Below are positions 36,087-44,768 of a DNA stretch of 64,000 bases, in pieces (positions within the stretch are counted from its first letter, which is position 1; each line of letters starts with the position of its first letter). A program made the position numbers and the translations under genes. This DNA is from Hyphomicrobiales bacterium (GTDB lineage Bacteria; Pseudomonadota; Alphaproteobacteria; Rhizobiales; Rhizobiaceae): contig UBYX01000006.1 in assembly GCA_900469955.1 (NCBI GenBank), forward strand, positions 18,784 through 82,783, read 5' to 3'. A model generated the notes under the pieces. It was given only the letters and a program-made list of their open reading frames with translations. It searched no databases and was not told the origin of the DNA.

Positions 36087-39000
36087 ATGAAGCTCAAATT
36101 CAAGGTTCAGCCATACCAGACTAATGCCGTTGAGGCGGTCGTCGATTGCTTCGAAGGCCAGGTCAAATCCGATGCCTTGAGCTACCGGATCGATCCCGGC
36201 CGCAAGGCGCAGACAAGTGCTTTCGAGGAGGGGTTCAAAAACGCCGACTTCTCGATCAGCGAGGCGCAGATTCTTGAAAACATCCGAATGGTGCAGCGGC
36301 GCCAGAACCTGCCGCTATCGCAGTCTCTGACCGAATTCACCACGTTCAATACCCGTGGCGAACGCGTGGCCGTTGCCGCTACCTATAAGAGGGATGCGGT
36401 TGCGGCGACCCGCGTGCATCTCGACGTCGAGATGGAGACCGGCACGGGCAAGACCTACTGCTATATCAAGACCATCTTCGAGATGAACAAGCGCTATGGC
36501 TGGTCGAAGTTCATCATCATGGTGCCCTCGATTGCCATCCGTGAGGGCGTGGCCAAATCGCTACAGATTACCGCCGAGCATTTCACCGAAGGCTATGGCA
36601 AGAAGGTGCGGTTCTTCATCTACAACTCGAAGCGCCTGCATGAACTGGAGAGTTTCTCGTCCGACGCCGGCATCAATGTGATGATCATCAACATCCAGGC
36701 GTTCAACGCGCGCGGAGCTGATAACCGCCGCATCTACGACGAGCTGGATGACTTTCAGTCGAGAAAGCCGATCGACGTCATCGCGTCGAACCGTCCGATC
36801 CTGATCCTCGACGAGCCTCAGAAGATGGAGGGCGCGGCGACCACCGAAGCCCTGCCGAAGTTCAAGCCGCTGATGATCCTGCGATACTCAGCCACGCACA
36901 AGACGCAGCACAACCGCATCCACCGCCTCGACGCGCTCGACGCCTATAACCAGAAGCTGGTGAAGAAGATCGCTGTACGCGGTATCCAGGCACGCGGCCT
37001 CGCAGGCACCAATGCCTACCTCTATCTCGAAGGCATCGAGATCTCGAAAAAAGCTCCCGTTGCCCGGATCGAGCTGGAGGTGAAGCTGACTTCGGGGGAG
37101 ATCAAGCGCCAGCTTCGCCGTGTGGAGTTCAAGGACGACCTCTTTACGCTGTCGGGTGAGCTTGATCAGTATCGCGGCTTTACCGTCAGCCAGATCGATG
37201 CCGTGAGCGAGACCGTTGAATTCACGAACGGTGTCGTCCTCAAGGCGGGTGAACCTAACGGCGACGTCTCGGAACACGACATTCGCCGCATTCAGATCCG
37301 GGAGACGATCAAGGCGCATCTCGAAAAGGAGAAGCAGCTCCATTCCCGTGGCATCAAGGTGCTGTCCTTGTTCTTCATCGATGAGGTGGCGAAGTATCGC
37401 GACTATACGCAACCCGACGAGCGGGGCGAGTATGCCCGTGTTTTCGAGGAAGAGTATGCGCTTCTCAAGGGCGAATATCTGTCGGAGCTTGCAATCGACA
37501 ACGAGGCCCATCGCAAATTCCTGGCCGGCATCGACCCCGCGAAGACCCACAATGGCTATTTCTCGATCGACAAGAAAACCAACCGCCTCAAGGACCCCGA
37601 TGTCGTCAAGACGGGGGACAATAAGGGGCAATCAGAGGATCCGGACGCCTATGACCTCATTCTGAAGGACAAGGAGAGGCTGCTATCGTTTGCAGAGCCG
37701 ACCCGGTTCATCTTCTCCCACTCCGCGCTGCGTGAGGGCTGGGACAATCCGAACGTCTTCGTGATGTGCATGTTGAAGCACAGCGAGAACCAAATCTCGC
37801 GGCGCCAGGAGGTCGGTCGTGGTCTGCGTTTGAGCGTGGACCAGAACGGCGATCGCATGGACAATCCGGTCACTGTTCACGACATCAACGTGCTGACGGT
37901 GGTCGCCAGCGAGAGCTACAGGAATTTTGTGGATGCGCTTCAGAAGGAAATGGTCGAAGCGCTGACTGCCCGACCGCGGCAGGCGAACGAGGAGTATTTC
38001 AAGGGTAAGCTCATTCAGGCGGATGGCGCGCCGATCGAGGTATCGTCCGACATGGCAGCGGGCATCGAGTTCTATCTCGTGCAAAACGGCTATGTTGACC
38101 GGCAGAAGAACATCACTGAAAAGTATCAGAGCGCCCGTGAGAACGGGACGCTGGCTGAGCTACCGGAAGATTTGAAGTCCTACACCGACCAGATCGTGGA
38201 ACTGATTGACGGCGTCTTCAATGAACGGCAGTTGCCAAAGATGCAGGACGACCGCCGCTCGAAGCGCAACCCGCTGAATGACAACTTCCACCGGAAGGAA
38301 TTTCAGGAGCTCTGGAGCCGGATCAACCAGAAGGCAGTCTACAAGGTCGAGTTCGAGCCGGCGGAACTGATCCGCAAGAGCATCAGCGCGCTGGACAGCC
38401 ATCTTCGGGTGACACCGCTGCAATATACGGTCACCGCAGGCATCCAACGAGACGGCCTGACCTATGACGCGGTCGGGGATGGCAAGAGCTTCCGCGAAAA
38501 CGAGCAGGAGACGTACCAGGCCGAAACGGTTGTCTCGCTCGTCAAGTACGACTTGCTGGCAAAGCTCGCAGAAGCGACCCAACTCACCCGGCAGACCATC
38601 GCGGAGATCCTGTCTGGGATCCAGTCGAGTGTGTTCGGCCAGTTCAAGCAGAACCCGGAACACTTTATCAGCGAAGCGTCCCGCCTGATTATCGAGCAGA
38701 AGGCGACGATGGTCATCGAGCGCCTGACCTACGATGCTGTTGCCGAGCGCTATGAGTCCGACATCTTCACGGCCAGCCAGACCGTTCAGGACTTCTCCAG
38801 GGCGAGCGAGAAGTTGAAGAAGCACGTCTACGACTATGCGTTTCTCGATTCAGACACCGAGCGCAAGTTCGTCGAGCAGTTGGACACCAGCAACGAGATC
38901 GTCGTCTACGCGAAGCTTCCGAGAGGCTTTGCGATCCCGACTCCTGTAGGTGACTACAATCCGGACTGGGCCATCTCGTTCAAGGAAGGTTCGGTTCGGC

Positions 39001-39188
39001 ACATATACTTCGTCGCCGAGACGAAGGGCACCTTGTCATCCCTGAAGCTGCGCGAGTTCGAGAGCACAAAGATTGAGTGCGCCCGGCGGTTCTTCGAAAA
39101 AATCGGAAACTCGATGACGACTGACAAGGTGAAGTATGACGTAGTCACGGACTACTCACGGCTCATGGACGTTGTGAGGAGCGCGTGA
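36087..39188 (+). CDS. res: Type III restriction endonuclease (Res)
   Basis: This 1033-residue SF2 helicase-nuclease has [16 protein letters not shown] (Walker A, about residue 116) and [10 protein letters not shown] (DExx box in its type III form, about residue 239). Lobe 2 has [18 protein letters not shown] and [15 protein letters not shown]. The C-terminal PD-(D/E)XK nuclease has GDYNPDWAI (about 955) and YFVAETKGT (about 977). All the residues expected for an active Res are visible. It acts with the upstream Mod as a Res-Mod complex that cuts unmodified invading DNA. A 65-base gap separates it from the AlbA_2 gene, and the upstream ribosome-binding site is weak (AAGAAAG). Confidence 0.92.
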   Translation: MKLKFKVQPYQTNAVEAVVDCFEGQVKSDALSYRIDPGRKAQTSAFEEGFKNADFSISEAQILENIRMVQRRQNLPLSQSLTEFTTFNTRGERVAVAATYKRDAVAATRVHLDVEMETGTGKTYCYIKTIFEMNKRYGWSKFIIMVPSIAIREGVAKSLQITAEHFTEGYGKKVRFFIYNSKRLHELESFSSDAGINVMIINIQAFNARGADNRRIYDELDDFQSRKPIDVIASNRPILILDEPQKMEGAATTEALPKFKPLMILRYSATHKTQHNRIHRLDALDAYNQKLVKKIAVRGIQARGLAGTNAYLYLEGIEISKKAPVARIELEVKLTSGEIKRQLRRVEFKDDLFTLSGELDQYRGFTVSQIDAVSETVEFTNGVVLKAGEPNGDVSEHDIRRIQIRETIKAHLEKEKQLHSRGIKVLSLFFIDEVAKYRDYTQPDERGEYARVFEEEYALLKGEYLSELAIDNEAHRKFLAGIDPAKTHNGYFSIDKKTNRLKDPDVVKTGDNKGQSEDPDAYDLILKDKERLLSFAEPTRFIFSHSALREGWDNPNVFVMCMLKHSENQISRRQEVGRGLRLSVDQNGDRMDNPVTVHDINVLTVVASESYRNFVDALQKEMVEALTARPRQANEEYFKGKLIQADGAPIEVSSDMAAGIEFYLVQNGYVDRQKNITEKYQSARENGTLAELPEDLKSYTDQIVELIDGVFNERQLPKMQDDRRSKRNPLNDNFHRKEFQELWSRINQKAVYKVEFEPAELIRKSISALDSHLRVTPLQYTVTAGIQRDGLTYDAVGDGKSFRENEQETYQAETVVSLVKYDLLAKLAEATQLTRQTIAEILSGIQSSVFGQFKQNPEHFISEASRLIIEQKATMVIERLTYDAVAERYESDIFTASQTVQDFSRASEKLKKHVYDYAFLDSDTERKFVEQLDTSNEIVVYAKLPRGFAIPTPVGDYNPDWAISFKEGSVRHIYFVAETKGTLSSLKLREFESTKIECARRFFEKIGNSMTTDKVKYDVVTDYSRLMDVVRSA

Positions 39189-39222
39189 CGCCCGACCCTA
39201 ACCGCATCGCGGAGCCAGACCG

Positions 39223-40146
39223 ATGATACCGGACTACCAGAGCCTCATGCTGCCTGTGCTGCGCCTCGCTGCCGTAGGCGAAACCCGCGTCGCTGACATC
39301 GCGGAGCGGGTTGCTGACGATCTGGATCTGACGCCGGAGGAGCGAGACGAATTGCTGCCGAGCGGCCGCCAGCGCGTGCTCCATAATCGCATCCATTGGG
39401 CGAAGTTTTATATGAGCAAGGCCGGGCTGATCGCCTCGCCAGCGCGGGGCCGCTTTGTTGCGACAGACAAGGGGAAGGCGCTGTTGGCGACGGCGCCGGA
39501 ACGCATCGACGTGGCGGTCCTGATGCGAGAGCCGGAGTTCCGCGAGTTCTACAGGAACGAAGGCGGTGCCGCCGAGCAGGACGGCGTCATCACGAAGCCA
39601 CTTAATCTGGCCTCTCCCCGGACGACGCCGGAGGAGCAGATCGATGCAGCCCATGCGGCACTCATGGCCGCGCTGCGCGACGAACTCCTTCCACGCATCC
39701 TCGCGAACAGCCCGGCCTTCTTCGAGCAACTGATCGTCGATCTCCTGGTCGCCATGGGCTATGGCGGTAGCCACAAGGACGCCGCTGCCCAGCTCGGTCG
39801 CTCCGGCGACGGCGGTGTCGATGGCATCGTCAACGAGGATCGCCTCGGCCTTGACCGAATCTATGTCCAGGCCAAACGCTACGCGCCCGGCAATCCGGTC
39901 GGCCGCCCGGACGTGAATGGCTTCGTGGGAAGTCTCGTTGGCCTCGGCGCCACCAAAGGCGTTTTCGTTACCACCTCAACCTTCAGCCAGCCGGCGCGTG
40001 ACTACGTGAAGCATCTGGCACAGCGGGTCATTCTCATCGATGGACAGGAACTGGCTGATTTGATGATCGAGCACGGTGTGGGCGTCCGCAGCTATCGCAC
40101 CGTCGAGTTCAAGCGACTAGACGAGGACTTCTTCGGCGAGGAGTGA
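39223..40146 (+). CDS. Mrr-type restriction endonuclease
   Basis: The 307-residue product has an N-terminal Mrr winged-helix region (residues 1-100) and a C-terminal Mrr_cat PD-(D/E)XK domain. The latter shows GYGGSHKDAAAQ, GRSGDGGVDGIVN (catalytic Asp, about residue 200), YVQAKRY (Q-x-K active-site strand, about 214) and GVFVTTSTFSQPARDY. Mrr enzymes usually cut methylated or otherwise modified DNA, so this gene could complement the type III system by attacking modified phages. It follows res by 34 bases and ends 20 bases before palindrome D, so it is the last gene of the module. Confidence 0.88.
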   Translation: MIPDYQSLMLPVLRLAAVGETRVADIAERVADDLDLTPEERDELLPSGRQRVLHNRIHWAKFYMSKAGLIASPARGRFVATDKGKALLATAPERIDVAVLMREPEFREFYRNEGGAAEQDGVITKPLNLASPRTTPEEQIDAAHAALMAALRDELLPRILANSPAFFEQLIVDLLVAMGYGGSHKDAAAQLGRSGDGGVDGIVNEDRLGLDRIYVQAKRYAPGNPVGRPDVNGFVGSLVGLGATKGVFVTTSTFSQPARDYVKHLAQRVILIDGQELADLMIEHGVGVRSYRTVEFKRLDEDFFGEE

Positions 40147-40166
40147 AGGGGAGAATGGTAGAAAGA

Positions 40167-40183
40167 GCGGAAATCATTTCCGC
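40167..40183. repeat. Island palindrome, copy D
   Basis: GCGGAAATCATTTCCGC, perfect arms and central C, in the 41-base gap between the convergent Mrr and HNH genes and 4 bases from the stop of the minus-strand gene. Confidence 0.8.
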
Positions 40184-40187
40184 CACC

Positions 40188-41123
40188 TTACCCCTTGAAC
40201 ACCTGCTCGCGATGATACTGTAGGAACTGCGAATGCGGCCGTTCGTCCGGCCGTGATGGGACGAGCAGGCGCCGCTCCGGCTTGATAAGCCGCGTGATGG
40301 TATCGGGTACGCCGCCGCCTGCGATCAGCAGGCTGTAGTCATCATCAACCGAGATCAGGCCGCGATCGAACATCCAATGGACCGTCCCGGAGAGCGCGAG
40401 CCCGTTTCGCACACTGTCCGGCCCACCATGTGCCACCGGACGAATATGAGCCGCCTGGACTTCTGATCTTCCGCCACCGTTGATCAGCTTGAGTCCGGTG
40501 ACGGCACAGGTGTCATGATAGGCCGTCTTGATGGCTGCGGAGAACGCTCGATCCCGGAAGGGGCGCTGTAACACCTGGGAGACGATCCGGCGATCGATGT
40601 TGTCGATCTCGTAAGGCATTTGCGGATTGTCGCCAAAGCCGATGTGTGCTTCCTCGGCCGGATCCGGCGTCGGCCGCGCGCGGTCACGTTTCCCGAGGAC
40701 ATGCGCGAAGCCAGCCGCGAGGATCAGGTCATACTCGGCGTCGGGGATGTTTCGGACAGCGCGGCCGAACGCGCCTTTGTTCGTCGAGCCGTCCTCCTTG
40801 CGCAGGCCGCTCTCATAGTAATGATCCGCCTCCTTGAACGGGACGGCATGATCGAAGGGCAGAAAGTCCTTGATCAGCGCGTAGAAGTGATCGGGCTTCG
40901 ATGGATCCGGTATGATGTCGGCAATTCGCGCCGTCGCGAAATACGCCTGTCTGCCACCTGTCTTCATCAAGTCGCCGCTCGGACGCCTCGGTTCATAATA
41001 GACGATCCAGTCGCCGCGGGCCGCCTCGACCTGACGCAAGTAAGTCCGCGGAAAATGATACCGCTGTTCCGGGAGATCGTCGTAGGTCGGATCGACCTTG
41101 GTGGTGAGTATGGCCTTCACCAT
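40188..41123 (-). CDS. HNH endonuclease
   Basis: The product (311 residues from ATG 41123) carries a C-terminal HNH nuclease domain (AAHIRPVAHGGPDSVRNGLAL, then HWMFDRGLISV) as in restriction-type HNH proteins. An N-terminal domain (RYHFPRTYLRQV, DWIVYYEPRR, then YFATARI) resembles the modified-base or EVE/PUA-like readers fused to such nucleases. An upstream in-frame start at 41246 adds 41 unrelated residues and is less likely. It is convergent with the Mrr gene and divergent from the frameshifted gene at 41481. Probable type IV or orphan restriction enzyme; no methylase partner is on this strand. Confidence 0.82.
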   Translation of the reverse strand: MVKAILTTKVDPTYDDLPEQRYHFPRTYLRQVEAARGDWIVYYEPRRPSGDLMKTGGRQAYFATARIADIIPDPSKPDHFYALIKDFLPFDHAVPFKEADHYYESGLRKEDGSTNKGAFGRAVRNIPDAEYDLILAAGFAHVLGKRDRARPTPDPAEEAHIGFGDNPQMPYEIDNIDRRIVSQVLQRPFRDRAFSAAIKTAYHDTCAVTGLKLINGGGRSEVQAAHIRPVAHGGPDSVRNGLALSGTVHWMFDRGLISVDDDYSLLIAGGGVPDTITRLIKPERRLLVPSRPDERPHSQFLQYHREQVFKG

Positions 41124-41425
41124 TGGGATGGACTTGCCCTCACTCTGCAAATCAGGCTGCGGGACCTTGTTACCAGGTCGCAGGCTGACTTGAAAAGAGC
41201 CGGATGCTCCCGCCGTTTCAGCCCTACTTTGGCGGAAGGAACGCACGTATTAATTGTGCTTGTTGCTTGCGTTCGCGGAAGTGAAAATTTTTTGAGGTGA
41301 TGCCGACATGAAGTAATTTAAGGTATTTTAAAGTAATTATTGGTGTCTAATTCAGTGAGATACTTGGAAACAATTTATTGCAAAACTTAGGATTGCTTTC
41401 CTATGGCAGACTGTTCTGAGATAAT

Positions 41426-41465
41426 AGAGGGGTAAAGGCGGTTATGCTTTTACAATCATCCCTCT
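41426..41465 (+). promoter_or_regulatory. Structured leader in an AT-rich promoter region
   Basis: Outer arms AGAGGG (41426-41431) and CCCTCT (41460-41465) enclose inner arms GTAAAG (41432-41437) and CTTTTAC (41447-41453), a stacked hairpin ending 15 bases before the start codon at 41481. The 41285-41420 stretch upstream is strongly AT-rich and carries a duplicated AAGTAATT (about 41311 and 41332). It may act as an attenuator or a regulator site. Confidence 0.4.
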
Positions 41466-41480
41466 TACATGGAGATAACC

Positions 41481-42706
41481 ATGACCAAGACTGCCAACGC
41501 ATCCGCTCTCCCGTCCGCCGCCCGCACGTTCTACGAAGCCAACGCTGTCGCAGAAGACATCAAGAGCCAGCTCGAAGAGACGGCCATGTTCCTCATCAGC
41601 GTTTCGCGCCGTTCAACCGAAGAGACCTTCAAGCTCGGGGAGCATCTTGAACGCGCAGCCGAGCTGCTCCCGGATGGGACGTTGGAAAAATGGGCCGTGG
41701 AGCGCTGCGGTATACCGCGCGCCACGTCCGGACCCAGCGCGCGGTATTTCGCAACCTGGATGCCTACCGGGATATTCTGGTGGAGCTGGCCGTGGGTCCC
41801 ACAGTCCTTGGGAAGTTGAGTGCTGCGGAGCCCGAGCAGATCGAGCAGGCTATTGGCTTCGCCGCCCAGAACGGCAAGCTCAGGGTCCAGGACGTCGCAG
41901 CGATTATGGCCGGCTCGAAAAACGAGACAGAGGCACGGCCGCAGATCGATCCGTACGATATCGGAGGCCTTGACGGGCTCAAAGCGATCATTGCGATCAA
42001 GGTCCGGGATGGCATCAAATCCTTCGTCGGACACCTGGAGGAGATCCGCGCGCACGTCAGTGAGGCGTTGCCGAAGAAGAACATCGTCAAGAAGACCCTC
42101 GCCGAAAAGACACATCTGACGGCGCGCCTTGCCCATAAGGAACTGGAAAGTCTGGCGCAGTTCGTCAGGCCCTATCCAACCGCGGCATATGTAATCTCAA
42201 ATAGTGCCCTGCCGAGCAAGACTGGTTGGGCCGCGGTCAGCGCGCTGCTCTACAAGATGGGCAGCGAAACGACTTGGCCGGACAAAGGCGAGCTTCGGAC
42301 CTGGTTGGAAACGGAAGTCGTGCCGATTCTGGAATGGGCCACCTCCAAATCAAGCGCCCCGGCCTGGCCAGGTGCGGAAACAAGTGAAGCACCGAGCGCG
42401 AGTGTTCCGGTCGAGGTTGGTGCGGACGAGCCAGCTCCTGCGGATGTCAGCGGCAGCCCCGACTCGGTACTCACGCCTATCCCCTCGGTCGAAGAAAGGA
42501 TGGAGTCTATCGCTGCGGCGTTTGGAGCCACTGCCACGATCGAGGCGCCCAAGTCCAAGCTCACACTGGGGGATGACGTTCCTTCCGTCGCTGAAGCACT
42601 GGCCAAGCCTGAAAAGCGCCCGACGCGAGCGGAACTCGTCGGCCGGATCAAGTCCGAGTCGGGCATCGTTACGAAATCCGCAACGCCACCTAACGCCGCC
42701 GTGTGA
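41481..42706 (+). pseudogene. Frameshifted DUF3102/KfrA-like plasmid-type protein
   Basis: Two overlapping frames look like one protein. From ATG 41481 (GGAGAT upstream) the sequence reads to GTLEKWAVERCGIP. The continuation ...RHVRTQRAVFRNLDAYRD... lies in the -1 frame and runs to 42706 (41690-42706 open). The joined product would be about 410 residues, with a DUF3102-like N-terminus, a helical middle (HLEEIRAHVSEALPKKNI) and an Ala/Pro-rich tail. The break falls between about 41705 and 41730. A single-base deletion, a sequencing error or -1 ribosomal slippage are all possible; no classic slippery heptamer is present. Function is unknown, but such proteins accompany plasmid or integrative-element maintenance genes. 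Confidence 0.6.
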
Positions 42707-42762
42707 TGCGCTTGGCCCGAGACTGGGCGGCTGGAATCCCGGCCTTACCTCCGAACTCGAAG

Positions 42763-42790
42763 GGGCCGCACGTCGGCCCTTTTCTTTTTT
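42763..42790 (+). terminator. Rho-independent terminator
   Basis: GGGCCG (42763-42768), loop CACGT, CGGCCC (42774-42779), then TTTTCTTTTTT. It lies 57 bases after the stop of the frameshifted gene and is the clearest intrinsic terminator in the window. Confidence 0.85.
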
Positions 42791-43044
42791 GCAAGCGAGC
42801 GCGAGCGGCGACACGCTTCCGGGCAATGCCGATCGAGTGACGCGTTCGCCGGGCCTAATGCTCGTGAGCCCACTGTTAACCTTGTACCGGCTTCGTTCTC
42901 TTTTTTGCTCCCGGGTCCTTGAGCCCGGCTCCCGGTCCTGCCAGGTTGGGGGCGTTCGGAAGACCGAACACAAAACGGCCCAAGGCAGCGCGCCAACGCT
43001 ACCAAGGGCCTGACCCTCAGCCTTCGCATAAAAGGAATCGGGCT
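42791..43044 (+). promoter_or_regulatory. Long structured leader before the PD-(D/E)XK-like gene
   Basis: The 254 bases between the terminator and the next start hold no gene. They contain CCGGG/CCCGG arms near 42911-42936 and a compact hairpin GTTCGG-AAGA-CCGAAC (42954-42969). AAAGGAA, the ribosome-binding site, lies 8 bases before ATG 43045. A regulated promoter or RNA leader is likely; no -35/-10 pair could be fixed. Confidence 0.4.
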
Positions 43045-44109
43045 ATGACCACGCATACTCTCTCTACCCCTGCCGGGGAAGTTCTTCGTTCGACTGTCGC
43101 CGCGGCATCGATGTTCTCCCATCGCTCATTCGGTATCGGTGCCTACAGCATCAGCGAACCGGCCGCGCTGCGCCGCCATCCGCACATCGTTCGCTTCGCC
43201 GAAGTCGAAGCCGATCTCGATCTGCTGATCGACCGCGCCATCGCCGCCATCTCCGACGGCGAGCCGGTCGAGGACGAAATCCTCGGCCACTACGTTCACG
43301 TGGCCTCGCTCGTCCGTGCCGTGTCGTTCCGCGAAGGCAAGCTCCTGGAGCAGGCGGTCGAGCGGCTGGCGAAAGCCAATCCCAACATCGTTGTCCTGAC
43401 CCAGTCGCTGAAGTTGCCGCTGGTCAAGGCGGCGCTTGAAGCCGTCTCCGGAAACGACTGGGAAAGCCTAGATGGTGTAAAGCTCGATTGCGAGGCACCG
43501 GCCAAAGGCAGCTATACGCCGGACCTGATCCTCGTAAACCGCGCCCGGCACACTGCCTACATCCTCGACCTGAAGCGGTCGCTCGCTTCTTACGGCGACA
43601 CCAGCCGCCTCGAGGAACTGAAGCTGAAGATGATGGCGTCGGCGATGGTGCTGCCGGACTGGCTGTACAAGAACCACAAGCGCATGATGGTCGACACGGT
43701 CGAGGTTGCCATTGTCGATGGTGCCAGCCGCCCGAGCGACCACGCGACCGGCATCTGGGCTTTGTCCGAGATCGACGACTTGCTGGAAATCGACGGAGTT
43801 GCAGCCTGCATGGCCGAACTGCGTCTGCGCTTCGGCCGCCGCGTGCAACAGCTTCTTGAGGCGGAAGCCCGCAAAGCGCTCGGCGTGATGATGGTCGCGT
43901 CCGACGCGGACTCTACCTTGACCGTTCCCGGCAAGCCGCTGATTGCGCTGAATGGTTCGTCTCGCGCTTACGAGGAAGAGAAGGCGATGGCCGCGCAGGA
44001 CGAGGACGATGGTCACTACGATCTCGGCTGCTTCGACGAGGATCAGGACGACGAACCGGAGCCGGTCCGCATCCGGGTTGGCTTTGCCCGCCGTCCGCGC
44101 GGGCACTGA
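43045..44109 (+). CDS. PD-(D/E)XK-like protein of mobile-element type
   Basis: In the middle of this 354-residue protein (about residues 152-180) is GSYTPDLILVN followed by AYILDLKRS. This hydrophobic PD...DLK pattern is typical of PD-(D/E)XK nuclease cores. N-terminal residues 1-100 are helical and the C-terminus is very acidic (DEDDGHYDLGCFDEDQDDE). No named family is recognised. It starts at ATG 43045 with a good ribosome-binding site, after a terminator, and so opens a new transcript that probably includes the following genes. A nuclease role is inferred only from the motif; the preceding Glu expected for catalysis was not identified with certainty. Confidence 0.55.
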   Translation: MTTHTLSTPAGEVLRSTVAAASMFSHRSFGIGAYSISEPAALRRHPHIVRFAEVEADLDLLIDRAIAAISDGEPVEDEILGHYVHVASLVRAVSFREGKLLEQAVERLAKANPNIVVLTQSLKLPLVKAALEAVSGNDWESLDGVKLDCEAPAKGSYTPDLILVNRARHTAYILDLKRSLASYGDTSRLEELKLKMMASAMVLPDWLYKNHKRMMVDTVEVAIVDGASRPSDHATGIWALSEIDDLLEIDGVAACMAELRLRFGRRVQQLLEAEARKALGVMMVASDADSTLTVPGKPLIALNGSSRAYEEEKAMAAQDEDDGHYDLGCFDEDQDDEPEPVRIRVGFARRPRGH

Positions 44110-44137
44110 CGGGCCGCTAGCCCAACGGCACTGATCG

Positions 44138-44162
44138 CGGCCGCGCCTGAAGCGCGCGGCCG
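44138..44162 (+). other. GC-rich hairpin
   Basis: CGGCCGCGC (44138-44146) pairs with GCGCGGCCG (44154-44162) around a 7-base loop, 29 bases after the stop of the PD-(D/E)XK-like gene. No T-run follows, so it may be a partial terminator or an mRNA-stabilising stem. Confidence 0.5.
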
Positions 44163-44225
44163 GCTTCTCAAGTCCTTTCCATTCCACGAACGCCGGATGC
44201 GATGCGGTCCGGCGAGGAGACACTC

Positions 44226-44768
44226 ATGTCCATCGATACCCACAGCCCGTCTGTGGCCGGCTTCCGTTGCGAAGCGGTCACGACCGATATTATCGCGTTG
44301 CCTTGCCTTCACAGCAGGCTCGCGAATATCCCTCCTGTACAATCCGATGACCTGGATCACGGTTCGAGCTACCGCTACGACCCCGCCGTTCTGATCGGGC
44401 TGGCACTCGCCTTCGTCCGGCAAGGTCCTCTGCTGGATGGCTTTGTGCCGGAGCCTTTGATGCTTCGGTTGAGTGCACTTGCCGACTGCGGCAACGCGGC
44501 ATGCCGCCTGCTGCTCGACTGGCTGCGGAGCCGCAACCGGGACCTCAATCCGTCCCGGAACGAACACCTGAGCCTGTCTGTCTCGACTGGCTCGTCGGCT
44601 GACGCGCATCCGCCACGTCGTTCGCCGGGCGAGCATCTGTTGGCGCTGATTCCGCAGCCCGGTGTCATTGACGGGCGGCGGCGTGGTCGGACGCGTCGGC
44701 GCGATCCGGTGCAGAACGCCCAAACGGCAATTATTGCCGCGGAGACGGGAGGCCGGATTGATGGATAA
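44226..44768 (+). CDS. Hypothetical protein upstream of the split protease
   Basis: This 180-residue protein is of unrecognised family. The first 105 residues are globular, with SSYRYDPAVLIGLALAFVRQG and a Leu-rich helix; the C-terminal part is Arg-rich and probably disordered. GAGGAGA precedes ATG 44226. Its last 8 bases overlap the AAA ATPase start, which implies translational coupling. CGGCAATTATTGCCG, a diverged relative of the island palindrome, lies inside its 3' coding end (44725-44739). It could be an adaptor or substrate-delivery protein for the AAA/M41 pair, but that rests only on position. Confidence 0.6.
   Translation: MSIDTHSPSVAGFRCEAVTTDIIALPCLHSRLANIPPVQSDDLDHGSSYRYDPAVLIGLALAFVRQGPLLDGFVPEPLMLRLSALADCGNAACRLLLDWLRSRNRDLNPSRNEHLSLSVSTGSSADAHPPRRSPGEHLLALIPQPGVIDGRRRGRTRRRDPVQNAQTAIIAAETGGRIDG

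Noticed and set aside
28451..39188. BREX system (helicase plus methylase plus accessory genes)
   Set aside because: No PglZ, BrxC or BrxL; the Mod/Res pair has type III motif order.
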